From: Pseudarthrobacter sp. Fe7
GTDB taxonomy: Bacteria > Actinomycetota > Actinomycetes > Actinomycetales > Micrococcaceae
NCBI GenBank assembly: GCA_024372495.1
Contig: CP099977.1
Span: forward strand, 310,001-374,000
Length of the DNA stretch: 64,000 nt
Reading direction: 5' to 3'
Shown here: piece by piece, positions 1 to 9,254 of the stretch
Layout: each line of letters begins with the position of its first letter
Numbering within the stretch: position 1 is the first letter of the stretch
Made by a program: the position numbers and the translations under genes
The notes under the pieces: model-generated
The model's database searches: none
What the model was told of the DNA's origin: nothing
Seen by the model: the letters and a program-made list of their open reading frames with translations, nothing else

Positions 1-275
1 GCATCCGCCCCGACATCGCGTTCATCGGGACCAACGGCATCCACGCCACCTTTGGCGTCAGCACTCCCGATCCTGAAGAAGCCGCCGTCAAGGCAGCCTT
101 CGTCCAGTCGGCACGCCGCATTGTGGTGCTGGCCGACTCCTCCAAGCTGGACACGGAAACCCTGGTCCAGTTCGCCTCCCTGAAAGATCTGGACACCTTG
201 ATCACAGACAGTGAACCCGGGCCTGAACTCGCAGCCGCCCTGGAAGATGCCGGCGTAGACGTGGTGGTCGCATGA
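1..275 (+). CDS. DeoR-family transcriptional regulator, C-terminal part (5' end outside window)
   Basis: Only the last 90 codons are present; reading begins at base 3. The visible part carries the sugar-phosphate-sensing DeoR C-terminal domain: the stretch IRPDIAFIGTNGIH, then a run of alternating beta strands and helices ending in VVLADSSKLD, typical of the DeoRC/ISOCOT fold. Its TGA overlaps the ATG of fruK (ATGA), so it is the first visible gene of a fructose operon. By family and context it most likely represses fru genes and responds to fructose 1-phosphate or a related phosphosugar; the effector is inferred. The DNA-binding helix-turn-helix lies outside the window. Confidence 0.85.
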   Translation, partial: IRPDIAFIGTNGIHATFGVSTPDPEEAAVKAAFVQSARRIVVLADSSKLDTETLVQFASLKDLDTLITDSEPGPELAAALEDAGVDVVVA

Positions 276-1253
276 TCGTCACCTTCACGGCCAACCCCAG
301 CCTTGACCGCACCGTCGCCCTGCCCGGCCCACTGGAACGCGGCGAGGTGCAGCGCGCCGTCTCCGTCCGCCAGGAGTCCGGCGGCAAGGGCGTCAACGTC
401 TCCCGCGCCTTGGTGGCCTCCGGCCTGGAATCACTCGCCGTCCTCCCCGGAGCGGACAGCGATCCCGTCCTGGCCGGCCTGCGCGAACATGCGGTGCCCT
501 TCGTTTCGCTTCCCATCAACGAACCGCTACGCACCAACGTGGCGCTCACCGAGCCCGGCGGCGTCACCACAAAGATCAACGAACCCGGACCCGTGCTGGA
601 CGAAAACCAGCAGGAAGCCCTCATCAAGCTGCTGGTTGAAAGCTCGCGGGGTGCCAGTTGGGTGGTCCTGGCCGGCTCGCTGCCGCCCGGCTTCCCCGCG
701 GACTTCTACGCGACGGCGGCCCACCGCCTGCGTTCCTTCGCCGACGGCACCGCCCCGCGCATCGCCGTCGACTCGTCCGGACTGCCCCTTGCCGCCGCCC
801 TCACCGGCGGCCCGGAGGGAATGCCGGACCTCCTTAAGCCCAACGCCGAGGAACTAGCGGAGCCTGGCCGCAGCGGCCGGTTTCCCCCGGCCTCCGGTGA
901 CGAGCCTGGAAGCGGACCCGGCTGCTGCCGCTGCCGCCGCAGCCGCCGTCGTTCGTTCCGGTGTGGGTGCTGTGCTGGCAACTCTCGGTTCCAAGGGAGC
1001 TGTCCTTGTAACGGCCGACGGCGCGTGGCTGGCCACGCACCCGCCGGTCGCCGCGGTCAGCACGGTAGGTGCGGGCGACTCCGCACTTGCCGGCTACCTG
1101 CTTGCCCATGGCCGGGGCGCCGCCCCTGCCGACTGCCTACGTCAGGCGGTGGCCCACGGTGCCGCCGCTGCCTCGCTGCCGGGTTCCACTGTGCCGGCAG
1201 TAAACCAAACCACCCCGGATGCCGTAACCATCACGGCCCTTCGAAAGGATTGA
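272..1253 (+). CDS. fruK: 1-phosphofructokinase (PfkB family), frame broken once
   Basis: Phosphorylates fructose 1-phosphate to fructose 1,6-bisphosphate in the cytoplasm, after uptake by the adjacent fructose PTS. The N-terminus MIVTFTANPSLDRTV and the GGKGVNVSRAL substrate loop are typical of FruK, and the C-terminal PfkB signature STVGAGDSALAGYL carries the catalytic Asp. As read, the frame breaks at 860-867, where GAGCCTGG stands for the expected GAGCTGG (Glu-Leu); removing one C joins the halves into a 326-residue protein of normal length. The start overlaps the stop of the DeoR gene, and fruA begins 3 bases after the stop. I regard the break as a sequencing artefact rather than a pseudogene. 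Confidence 0.9.
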
Positions 1254-1255
1254 CA

Positions 1256-3362
1256 GTGACCCAGCTCATCACCACGGACCTGGTCGAGCTCGACCAGAAC
1301 CTGGGCAACGCCCCCGAGACGGTGATCCGGCATCTGGCAAGCAAGGTAGCTGCCACCGGACGCGCATCAGAGGTTGAAGGCCTCTTCGCCGACGCCTTGG
1401 CCCGCGAGCAGAAGACCGCCACGGGCATCCCCGGCGGCATCGCCATCCCACACTGCCGCTCGGCTGCCGTCACCGTGCCCACCCTGGCCATGGCCCGCCT
1501 GAACCCGAAGGTGGACTTCGGCGCCAAGGACGGCCCGGCAGACCTGGTGTTCTTCATCGCCGCTCCGGACGGGGCGGACCAGGAGCACCTGAAGCTGCTG
1601 TCCAAGCTGGCCCGGTCCCTGATCAAGAAGGACTTCACCGCGGCCCTCCGCAACGCCTCCTCCGAAGCAGAGATCGTGGAGGCTCGTGGACGGCGCCCTG
1701 GCGGACAAGCCCGCGGCACACGCCGCAGCGGCGCCGGCTGATGCGGTGCCCGTGGGCGCCAGCGTTGGCGCAGCAGCAGGGGCCGCAGGTTCTTCTTCGG
1801 CAGCCTCGAATGACGGCGCTGCCGCCGGCTCAACCGGTGCGCGCACCAAGCGCCTGGTAGCCGTGACCGCGTGCCCCACCGGCATCGCCCACACCTACAT
1901 GGCCGCCGACTCGCTGGTGGCCGCTGCCAAGGAAGTAGGCGTCGACCTGCAGGTGGAGACCCAGGGCTCCTCCGGCGCCAAGGCGCTGGACCCCGCCGTC
2001 ATCGCCGCAGCGGACGCCGTGATCTTCGCCGTTGATGTCGACGTGCGCGGCAAGGAGCGCTTCGCCGGCAAACCGGTCATTAACGCGCCGGTCAAGCGCG
2101 GCATCGACGAACCGGACAAGATGGTCCAGGAGGCCCTCGCAGCGGCTGACAACCCGCACGCCCGCCGCGTCCCGCACTTCGGCGCGGAGGAGCAGGCCGA
2201 GCACGAGGCTGAGGAGAAGGGCGAGCACATCGGCCAGAAGCTCAAGAAGGCCCTGCTTACCGGCGTCAGCTACATGATTCCGTTCGTGGCGGGCGGCGGT
2301 CTGCTGATCGCCCTGGGCTTCCTCATGGGGGGCTACCTGATCACCAAATATGCGGACACGATCGTTGTCCAGAACAGCCTGTTCAATTTGCCCACCCAGT
2401 TCCCGGACAACGCCTGGGGTCCCCTGGGCGCCTACCTCGGTGCCGTTTTGTTCAAGATCGGTGCACTGTCGCTGGGCTTCCTGGTCCCGGCGCTGGCCGG
2501 CTACATCGCCTACGCGATCGCTGACCGTCCGGGCATCGCCCCCGGCTTCGTTGCCGGTGCAGTGGCCGGGTTCATGGGTGCCGGCTTCCTGGGCGGCATC
2601 GTCGGCGGCCTGCTGGCCGGCTACATCGCCCACGTCGTTGGCCGCCTGCAGGTGGCGCGCTGGCTGCGCGGCCTGATGCCCGTGGTGATCATCCCGCTGC
2701 TGGCCTCCTTGGTGGCATCCGGCCTGATGTTCCTGATCCTGGGCGGCCCCATCGTCGCCATCACCAACGGACTGAACTCCTGGCTCTCCGGACTCACCGG
2801 TGCAGGCGCCATCGCCCTCGGCGTGATCCTGGGCCTGATGATGTGCTTCGACCTCGGCGGCCCGGTCAACAAGGTTGCCTACTCCTTCGCCGTCGCCGGC
2901 CTTGGTGCCGCAACCATCGACAACCAGGCACCGTGGCAGATCATGGCCGCCGTCATGGCTTCGGGCATGGTTCCGCCGCTGGCCATGGCGCTGGCTTCCA
3001 CTGTCCTGAACAAGAAGCTCTTCAGCCTGGCGGAGCAGGAGAACGGCAAGGCAGCCTGGCTGCTGGGCGCATCCTTCATCTCCGAAGGCGCCATCCCGTT
3101 CGCCGCCGCCGACCCGCTGCGCGTCATCCCCGCCAGCATGCTGGGCGGCGCGGTGACCGGCGCCATCTCCATGGCTGCCGGCGTCGGATCCAAGGCACCG
3201 CACGGCGGCCTGTTCGTCTTCTTCGCCATCGACAACTTCCTGATGTTCGTCGTCTCCATCGCCGTCGGCACAGTGGTAACCGCCCTGTCGGTGATCGCCC
3301 TGAAGCGCTGGGCAGTCAAGAAGACCGTTGATACGGTTGAACCGGTTCCCGTAACCGTCTGA
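1256..3362 (+). CDS. fruA: PTS fructose transporter subunit IIABC, frame broken once
   Basis: Membrane permease that imports fructose and phosphorylates it to fructose 1-phosphate. Domain order is IIA, IIB, IIC. IIA has the phosphorylated His66 in GIAIPHCRS. A linker of about 40 residues, rich in Ala and Gly, follows. IIB has the active Cys206 in TACPTGIAHTYMAA. IIC is a run of about ten hydrophobic segments ending in a charged tail. The GTG start lies 3 bases after fruK. The frame breaks at 1679-1685, where GAGGCTC stands for GAGCTC at the IIA-IIB junction; removing one G gives a 701-residue protein, usual for actinobacterial FruA. No separate break is seen in IIC. Confidence 0.92.
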
Positions 3363-3428
3363 TCCGGTTTAGCCACATACCTTCCCGGCGCTGAACCATC
3401 AGCACGCCGAAAGACTAAAGGAGCAAAA

Positions 3429-3707
3429 ATGCCAGAACGCACCGCAACCGTTGCCAGCCGCGTCGGCCTGCACGCCCGCCCGGCCGCCATCTTTGCCGAG
3501 GCGGCCGGAGAGTTCGACCTGGACATCACCATCGCCCGTGAGGGCGAGCCGGTCGATGAGGCCATGGATGCCGCCAGCATCCTGTCCCTCATGAGCCTGG
3601 GCGCCTCACACGGCGACGTGGTGGTCCTGCGCGCCGAAGGCGCCGGCGCGGACGATGCGCTGGAGCGCCTGGTGCAGATCCTGGAAACGGATCACGACGC
3701 CGAGTAG
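3429..3707 (+). CDS. ptsH: HPr phosphocarrier protein
   Basis: Small cytoplasmic phosphocarrier of the PTS; takes phosphate from enzyme I on His15 and passes it to IIA of FruA. The 92-residue product has the His-site motif GLHARPAA and a serine region (AASILSLMSLGASHGD) that corresponds to the regulatory Ser46 of Firmicute HPr. A strong ribosome site (AAAGGAG) lies 7 bases before the ATG. It follows fruA by 66 bases and closes the operon, being followed by a strong hairpin. Co-location with fruA is a common actinobacterial arrangement. Confidence 0.95.
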   Translation: MPERTATVASRVGLHARPAAIFAEAAGEFDLDITIAREGEPVDEAMDAASILSLMSLGASHGDVVVLRAEGAGADDALERLVQILETDHDAE

Positions 3708-3739
3708 CAGCCCCGCTGCCTGAAGCAGCACAACGCCGG

Positions 3740-3791
3740 CGGCCGTCGTCGGGCTTTTCCCCGCAAGGGAATGCCCGACGGCGGCCGTTTG
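3740..3791 (+). terminator. Hairpin terminator of the fru-ptsH operon
   Basis: Inverted arms CGGCCGTCGTCGGGC (3740-3754) and GCCCGACGGCGGCCG (3773-3787) pair over 15 bp with one mismatch, followed by TTTGGTGTT. Position directly after ptsH supports termination. Confidence 0.7.
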
Positions 3792-3826
3792 GTGTTAAGC
3801 GTCGGTCACCTAAGCCTTGGGCAACC

Positions 3827-3888
3827 CAACTAGGTAGCGCCAAGTGTCGTTTTTAGGCTTCATAACGGCACTTGGCGCTACCTAGTTG
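3827..3888. repeat. Long near-perfect palindrome between convergent genes
   Basis: Arms 3827-3851 and 3864-3888 form a 25-bp stem with a single G-T wobble around a 12-base loop; the core AACTAGGTAGCGCCAAGTG is matched exactly by its reverse complement. It sits between the end of the fru operon and the convergent SRPBCC gene. No T-tract follows on either side, so it could be a bidirectional terminator for the opposing transcripts or a copy of a dispersed palindromic repeat. No second copy is seen in this window. Confidence 0.7.
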
Positions 3889-3904
3889 AGCGGGGTGGCG
3901 TGGT

Positions 3905-4336
3905 TCAACCGCGTTCGGCGAGCGCCTTGACGTCGGCCAAGAGCTTGTCCCACATGGCTTTGGAGTGCGCGGCGGCTTCCTCGCTGGGGTTGTTGTCCTG
4001 TGCCAGGGTCAGCCGGGTGGTACCGCCCTGGTCCTCCAGCGTCCACTCGAGCGTGTGGTGGTTTTCGGGTTTGTCCTCTTGGCCGGACAACGGGCTGAAG
4101 TGCGTGTGCACCAGTTTCCGTCCCGGTTCAACCGCAAGGATCCGGCCCTTGTCCTGGTACGCCTTGCCCTCCCACTCGCCATGCCAGGTGATGGGGCTTC
4201 CCACCTTCCAGTCCGTCTCCAGCGTGGTCCCGAACATGAACTCCTTGACGGCGGCAGGATCGGTCATCACCTCCCACACACGCTCCGGGCGGGCACTGAT
4301 GGCGGCAACGGAGGTGGCCACGTAATTTTCCGGCAT
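3905..4336 (-). CDS. SRPBCC / AHSA1-type ligand-binding domain protein
   Basis: A 143-residue single-domain protein of the START/Bet v1-like superfamily. It opens with a strand and the helix ISARPERVWEVMTDPAAVKEFM, followed by FGTTLETDWKVGSPITWHG, the usual layout of AHSA1 (activator of Hsp90 ATPase-like) domains in bacteria. The ligand is unknown. It begins 3 bases after the methyltransferase gene on the same strand, so the two are almost certainly co-transcribed and perhaps act together. No signal peptide or membrane segment is seen. An enzyme or transcription-linked role cannot be told from sequence. Confidence 0.85.
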   Translation of the reverse strand: MPENYVATSVAAISARPERVWEVMTDPAAVKEFMFGTTLETDWKVGSPITWHGEWEGKAYQDKGRILAVEPGRKLVHTHFSPLSGQEDKPENHHTLEWTLEDQGGTTRLTLAQDNNPSEEAAAHSKAMWDKLLADVKALAERG

Positions 4337-4339
4337 CGT

Positions 4340-5182
4340 TCAAGCCTTCTTCGCCATGAAGAGCAGATACTCCCATTCCATTTGGAACGGCGAATCGCCG
4401 TGCGCATCGCCGAAGGCGTCAGCCAGGTCCGTAAGGGCCTTATCCAGGGCCTTGACCCTGTCCGGGTCCTCGGCCAGGGATTTGTAGACGGAGATGATGG
4501 GGCCGTAGTGCGACTTGAAGTACCTGACGAAGTCCCCGGGCTGGTGGAAGCTCCTGACGGCCAGGTTCTGCTTGCGGGTGTGGACGTCCGTGATCCTCCC
4601 GCCCAGCAGTTCGCGGAGATGCTCTTCGCTCCCCCACAGCGGGGCCGGCTGCGCACCCGGCGGGGGCGGCGGGGCGAAGGGCTTCAGGGCGGCGAACATC
4701 TGCCCGATGAATCCCTCCGGCGTCCAACAGAGCAGCCCTATGGAGCCTCCGGGTTTGCAGACCCGCAACAGTTCATCGGCCGCCATCTGGTGGTGGGGCG
4801 CGAACATCACGCCGATGCAGGACATCACGGCATCGAACTCGGAATCGCCGAACGGCAGGGCCTCAGCGTCCCCTTCCTGCCACTCAAGGCTGACGCCCCG
4901 GTTGGCGGCCTCCTTGCGTCCCGCCTCGAAAAGCTCCGGGGTGAGGTCGCTGGCCACGACTTTGGCGCCCATCATTGCGGCCGGGATGGCCGCGTTCCCT
5001 GTTCCGGCCGCCACGTCCAGCACTCGCTGGCGGGACCTGATGCCGCAGGCCTCCACCAGGACGGCGCCCAGTTCCAAAAGCATCTCGTCGGCAAGGGCCG
5101 GGTAATCGCCTGACGCCCACATGGCCCGGTGCTTCTTTTTGAGCTCCCGGTCCGCCTCCACCGTATCGGTCTGGTCATTCAT
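4340..5182 (-). CDS. Class I SAM-dependent methyltransferase
   Basis: Cytoplasmic 280-residue protein with a Rossmann-type methyltransferase fold. Motif I is VLDVAAGTGNAAIPAA (about residues 54-69), the acidic residue that binds the SAM ribose lies in VVASDLTPELF, and motif IV is SEFDAVMSCIGVMFAPH. These match the UbiE/Coq5-like methyltransferase_11 group, whose substrates are mostly small molecules; the substrate here is unknown. It is the first gene of a pair with the SRPBCC protein, 3 bases apart. A proline run lies in the C-terminal third, within FAPPPPPGAQPAP. Confidence 0.85.
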   Translation of the reverse strand: MNDQTDTVEADRELKKKHRAMWASGDYPALADEMLLELGAVLVEACGIRSRQRVLDVAAGTGNAAIPAAMMGAKVVASDLTPELFEAGRKEAANRGVSLEWQEGDAEALPFGDSEFDAVMSCIGVMFAPHHQMAADELLRVCKPGGSIGLLCWTPEGFIGQMFAALKPFAPPPPPGAQPAPLWGSEEHLRELLGGRITDVHTRKQNLAVRSFHQPGDFVRYFKSHYGPIISVYKSLAEDPDRVKALDKALTDLADAFGDAHGDSPFQMEWEYLLFMAKKA

Positions 5183-5342
5183 GCCCGCGCCCCTTTACGT
5201 GTCCGTCCATTGGGTGTCAGCACGCTGTTGGCACAGCGGAGGCTGTGATGCGACTCATTGTGGACGCGATACAGGCCGCTGTAAAGGCAGTGCATGCGGG
5301 TAAGGGCGCCGGCTCACGACGGTGGTCACGCGCGCCTGCTGG

Positions 5343-6509
5343 TCAAGCCGGCTTGCGCGCCCGGGCTGTCTTGGCCGCCGGTTTGGTTGCGGACCTGGAA
5401 TCCGCAGCCTTGGAGGCCGTCGATTTGGAAGCTGTCGTCTTGGATCCAGCGGCCTTGTCCGCGGTTGTCTTGGACTCTGTGGACTTGGCCGCAGGCGATT
5501 TGGACGCGGTGGACTTTGCGGCGGTTGACCTCGTGGACGTGGACCTGGCGGACGACTTACTGGGCGCAGCCCCTGAATCGTCCGTTCCGGTCTTCGCTTC
5601 CGTCTTCGACGCTGCCGCCCGGGTACCGGAGGCCCTGCGCGCGGGCTTGGACCCGTCCGCTTCCCGATCCCCGGTGTCCGCGTCGTCGTCGGAATCACCG
5701 CCGGCGGAGGCCGCCGCCCCTCCGCCGCGCTTCCTGTCCAAACTCCGTTTAAGGGCCTCCATGAGGTCGATGACCTCGCCCTTGCCGCCCTCGCCGGCCT
5801 CGACGCCGAACGTCTCCTCCGTGTCCAGCGATTCGCCCTGTTCCAGCTTGGCCTCGATCAGCTGGCGGAGCCGCACCTGGTACTCGTCCGTGAAGGAGGC
5901 GGGTTCAAAGTCGGCGGCCATGGACTCCACCAGCGCCGCGGACATGTCGCGTTCCTGGGCGGAGATCCTGATGTCCGCGTCCAGGGACGGGAAGCTTGCC
6001 TCGCGCACCTCATCGGGCCAGAGGAGCGACTGCAGCACCAGGACGTCGTCCTTGATCCGGAGCGCACCCAGCCGGGTCTTCTCCCGCAGCGCGAACTGGA
6101 CGATGGCCACCCGGTCCGTATCCTCCAGCGCCCGGCGCAGCAGCACGTAGGCCTTGGGCGATTTGGAGTCCGGCTCCAGGTAGTAGCTCTTCTCGAACAT
6201 CATGGGTTCAAGCTGCTCGGACGGGACGAACTGCACCACTTCGATCTCGTGGCTGTTCTCCGCGGGAATGGACTTTAGCTCGTCCTTGGACAGCACCACG
6301 GTGCGGCCATCCTCCTCGAACGCCTTCTCGATGTCCGAATAGTCCACCACCTCGCCGCACACCTCGCACCGGCGCTGGTAGCGGATCCTGCCGCCGTCGG
6401 CATTGTGCACCTGGTGCAGACTGATGTCATGATCCTCTGTGGCGCTGTAGACCTTCACGGGCACGTTGACCAGGCCGAACGCGATGGCACCTTTCCAGAT
6501 GGCTCTCAT
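5343..6509 (-). CDS. ku: Ku protein, non-homologous end joining
   Basis: DNA end-binding protein that forms a homodimeric ring on double-strand breaks and recruits LigD. The conserved Ku core (about residues 1-270) begins MRAIWKGAIAFGLVNVPV, the standard bacterial Ku N-terminus; this decides the start over an in-frame ATG 37 codons upstream that would overlap the ligD start. The core is followed by a tail of about 120 residues made of irregular Lys-Ser-Thr-Ala units (for example KSTASKSPAAKSTESK), resembling the basic tails of mycobacterial and Streptomyces Ku that help DNA binding. The gene is divergent from ligD with 40 bp between the start codons, which implies a shared control region. Confidence 0.95.
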   Translation of the reverse strand: MRAIWKGAIAFGLVNVPVKVYSATEDHDISLHQVHNADGGRIRYQRRCEVCGEVVDYSDIEKAFEEDGRTVVLSKDELKSIPAENSHEIEVVQFVPSEQLEPMMFEKSYYLEPDSKSPKAYVLLRRALEDTDRVAIVQFALREKTRLGALRIKDDVLVLQSLLWPDEVREASFPSLDADIRISAQERDMSAALVESMAADFEPASFTDEYQVRLRQLIEAKLEQGESLDTEETFGVEAGEGGKGEVIDLMEALKRSLDRKRGGGAAASAGGDSDDDADTGDREADGSKPARRASGTRAAASKTEAKTGTDDSGAAPSKSSARSTSTRSTAAKSTASKSPAAKSTESKTTADKAAGSKTTASKSTASKAADSRSATKPAAKTARARKPA

Positions 6510-6549
6510 TCCTACAGTCAACATCAGTGCGGGCCGGAGGTGAAGACCC

Positions 6550-9096
6550 ATGGCAGGTAGCAGGGAACGTGTCAGGGTTGCGGGACGGGAACTGACGCTC
6601 ACCAACCTGGACAAAATCATCTATCCGGAGACCGGCACCACCAAGGCGGATGTGCTCGCCTACTACGCCGCCGTGGCCCATGTCCTGATCCCCGCGGCGG
6701 CCAACCGGCCTGCCACGCGCAAGCGGTGGGTCAACGGGGTGGGCACCGCGGACAAGCCGGGGGAAGTGTTCTTCCAAAAGGACCTGGAGGACTCGGCCCC
6801 GGGCTGGCTGCCGCGGGCGGCGATCACGCACAAGGACCGGACCATCTACTATCCCCTGGTCAACGATGCCGCCACCCTCACCTGGTTCGGCCAGATCAAC
6901 TCCCTCGAAATCCACGTGCCGCAGTGGCGGGTGGACGCGCAGGGCAACCAGCTCAATCCGGACCGGCTGGTGCTGGACCTGGACCCCGGCGACGGGGCCG
7001 CCCTGCCGGAATGCCGCGAGGTGGCGTTGCTGGCCAGGGCCATCCTCCAGGACGTGGGCCTGGAACCGGTCCCGGTGACCAGCGGCAGCAAGGGCATTCA
7101 CCTCTACGCAGCCCTGGACGGTACCCAGACCTCGGAACAGATCTCCGCTTTCGCCCGGGAGCTGGCCCGCGCACTGGAGGCCGACCACCCGGACCTCGCG
7201 GTCAGCGACATGAAGAAGTCGCTGCGCAAGGGCAAGGTGCTGGTGGACTGGAGCCAGAACAACGCGGCGAAAACCACCGTGGTCCCCTACTCGCTGCGCG
7301 GGCGGCCCACGCCCATGGTGGCCGCGCCGCGGACATGGCAGGAAATCGAGGCTCCGGAGCTGGAACACCTCGACTACCAGGAAGTCCTGCGGCGGGTGCA
7401 GGACGGCAAGGACCCATTCGCCGCCGTCGTCAACGCTGCGGAAGGCCCGGCGGCTGGTGGGACGGACAGCGCGGCGGACCCGCAGGGCCGCAACGAAGCA
7501 CCCCACGACGGCGATCCCCGCTTGGGCAGGTACCGCTCCATGCGCGACCCCCACGCAACGCCGGAACCGTTCGCGGGCATCCCCGCCGGCGGCAACAGCT
7601 TTGTCATCCAGGAGCACCATGCCAGCCGCCTGCACTACGACCTGCGGCTGGAACATGAGGGGGTCCTGGCTTCCTGGGCACTGCCCAAAGGCATCCCCGA
7701 GTCCGGCGGCAGGAACCACCTCGCTGTCCAGACCGAGGACCATCCCATGGACTACCTCACCTTCCACGGGACCATCCCCAAGGGGCAGTACGGCGCGGGC
7801 ATCATGACCATTTGGGACACCGGCACATACGAGCCGCACAAGTGGATCAACGGCCGGGAAGTCATCGTCACCCTGACGGGTTCGGACGGCGGCGGGCTGG
7901 GCGGCAGCAAAAAGGTGGCCCTCATCCACACGGGACGCGGCCAGGGCAAGGACGCTGAGGGGCAGTGGCTCATCCACCTGATGGACCAGGACCATCCGGG
8001 CGGACGACGGCGGCACCCACCGGTGTCAGCTGCGGGAGTTCCGGCCGTACAAGAGTCGGACGACGACGGCGGAGGGTCGCCTGGGCGGGAACCACGCGGT
8101 CAGGCACCCGGGGCACCCTCCGCCGGCACTGCCCCGGACCCGCTGGAATACCCGCCAATGATGGCCACTTCCGGCAGCACTGCCGACCTCCAAGGCAGCA
8201 GGTGGCAGTACGAGCTCAAGTGGGACGGCGTCCGGGCCCTCCTGGTGGCGGACAGGGAGAAAGTGCGGATCTTCTCCCGCAACGGCAACGACGTCACCAG
8301 GACCTACCCTGAGCTCACGGACCGGGCATGCTGGCCGGAGCAGCCGTTTGTGGCTGATGGTGAGATCATCGCCGTCGGGCCTGGTGGAAGGCCCGATTTC
8401 GGCCTGCTGCAGGGCCGGATGAAACTTACCAGGGCGGCCGAGGTCGCCAAGGCCCGCACCGCGATCCCGGTGCAGCTCATGCTGTTCGACCTCCTCTTCG
8501 ACGACGGAAAGGACCTTCGTCGACTGCCGCTCAGCCAGCGCCGGCAGCGGCTGGAGGAGTTCTTTGGGCCGTCCGACTGCCCGGTGGAGCTGTCCCCCGT
8601 ATTGGACGAACCCGTCCAGCATCTCCTCGACAGCGCGCAGGAGCTCGGCCTCGAAGGGGTGATGGCCAAGAGGACGGACAGCCGCTACGTGAGCGGCCAG
8701 CGGACCAGGACCTGGATCAAACTCAAGACGGCGCAGACCCAGGAAGTAGTGGTGGGCGGCTGGCGGCCGGGCAAGGGCGGCCGCCAGGACACCGTGGGAT
8801 CGCTGCTGGTGGGCATTCCCGACGGCGGCAAGCTGCAGTATGTGGGCCGCGTTGGCTCTGGTTTCAGTACCAGGGAGCTGACGGAACTGCGGCAAACGGT
8901 GGAACGCCTCGGCCGGAAGACTTCGCCATTCCACGAAGTCCCCCGCCCGGATTCCGCCGATGCCCACTGGGTGTCACCGGAGTTGGTGGGCGAGGTGACC
9001 TACAGCGAATGGACCGGACCGGGCAGGCTCAGGCACCCGCGGTGGCGGGGCTGGCGCGTGGACAAAGACCCGTCGGACGTGGTCCGGGAAGACTGA
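6550..9096 (+). CDS. ligD: ATP-dependent DNA ligase D (polymerase-phosphoesterase-ligase)
   Basis: Multifunctional end-joining enzyme acting with Ku. Three domains are visible: an archaeo-eukaryotic primase-type polymerase (about residues 1-300) with metal-binding Asp143 and Asp145 in LDLDPGD; a 3'-phosphoesterase (about 345-490) with QEHHASRLHYDLRLEHE; and an ATP-dependent ligase (about 530-848) with the nucleotidyl lysine Lys557 in YELKWDGVRALL. This order is the mycobacterial one and differs from the ligase-first order of Pseudomonas. At 848 residues it is a full-length protein. Pro/Gly-rich linkers separate the domains. A convergent palindrome follows 50 bases after the stop. Confidence 0.95.
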   Translation: MAGSRERVRVAGRELTLTNLDKIIYPETGTTKADVLAYYAAVAHVLIPAAANRPATRKRWVNGVGTADKPGEVFFQKDLEDSAPGWLPRAAITHKDRTIYYPLVNDAATLTWFGQINSLEIHVPQWRVDAQGNQLNPDRLVLDLDPGDGAALPECREVALLARAILQDVGLEPVPVTSGSKGIHLYAALDGTQTSEQISAFARELARALEADHPDLAVSDMKKSLRKGKVLVDWSQNNAAKTTVVPYSLRGRPTPMVAAPRTWQEIEAPELEHLDYQEVLRRVQDGKDPFAAVVNAAEGPAAGGTDSAADPQGRNEAPHDGDPRLGRYRSMRDPHATPEPFAGIPAGGNSFVIQEHHASRLHYDLRLEHEGVLASWALPKGIPESGGRNHLAVQTEDHPMDYLTFHGTIPKGQYGAGIMTIWDTGTYEPHKWINGREVIVTLTGSDGGGLGGSKKVALIHTGRGQGKDAEGQWLIHLMDQDHPGGRRRHPPVSAAGVPAVQESDDDGGGSPGREPRGQAPGAPSAGTAPDPLEYPPMMATSGSTADLQGSRWQYELKWDGVRALLVADREKVRIFSRNGNDVTRTYPELTDRACWPEQPFVADGEIIAVGPGGRPDFGLLQGRMKLTRAAEVAKARTAIPVQLMLFDLLFDDGKDLRRLPLSQRRQRLEEFFGPSDCPVELSPVLDEPVQHLLDSAQELGLEGVMAKRTDSRYVSGQRTRTWIKLKTAQTQEVVVGGWRPGKGGRQDTVGSLLVGIPDGGKLQYVGRVGSGFSTRELTELRQTVERLGRKTSPFHEVPRPDSADAHWVSPELVGEVTYSEWTGPGRLRHPRWRGWRVDKDPSDVVRED

Positions 9097-9146
9097 TCCG
9101 GTCGTGGCGGCCGCTACTTCGACGCGATTGTGGGCCCGCGAGGCGC

Positions 9147-9198
9147 AAATTACCTGGCAGGCCCCCATATTCCGTATATCGGGGGCGCCAGGTAATTT
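9147..9198. repeat. Long palindrome between convergent genes
   Basis: Outer arms AAATTACCTGGC (9147-9158) and GCCAGGTAATTT (9187-9198) match perfectly; inner arms GCCCCC/GGGGGC and ATAT/ATAT continue the stem with a two-base and a one-base bulge around a TCCGT loop, about 22 paired bases in all. It is AT-rich at its ends, unlike the surroundings, and lies between ligD and a convergent small gene. Likely a bidirectional terminator or a mobile palindromic unit. Confidence 0.65.
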
Positions 9199-9254
9199 CC
9201 GTGTCGATATGGACAGCGCGCGTCGCCTTGCTGGAACCGGGCGCCGGCCGGCCG

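Noticed and set aside
1830..3203. 457-codon open frame on the - strand within fruA
   Set aside because: Shadow of fruA; composition is antisense-like and no family match is visible.
5340..5600. Tandem-repeat array in the Ku tail region as a CRISPR-like or satellite repeat
   Set aside because: The units are irregular codon-level repeats encoding Lys/Ser/Thr/Ala and have no constant spacer or exact repeat.
6510..6620. Longer Ku start at 6620
   Set aside because: It would run through the ligD start region and add 37 residues absent from the family; MRAIWKG at 6509 is the conserved start.
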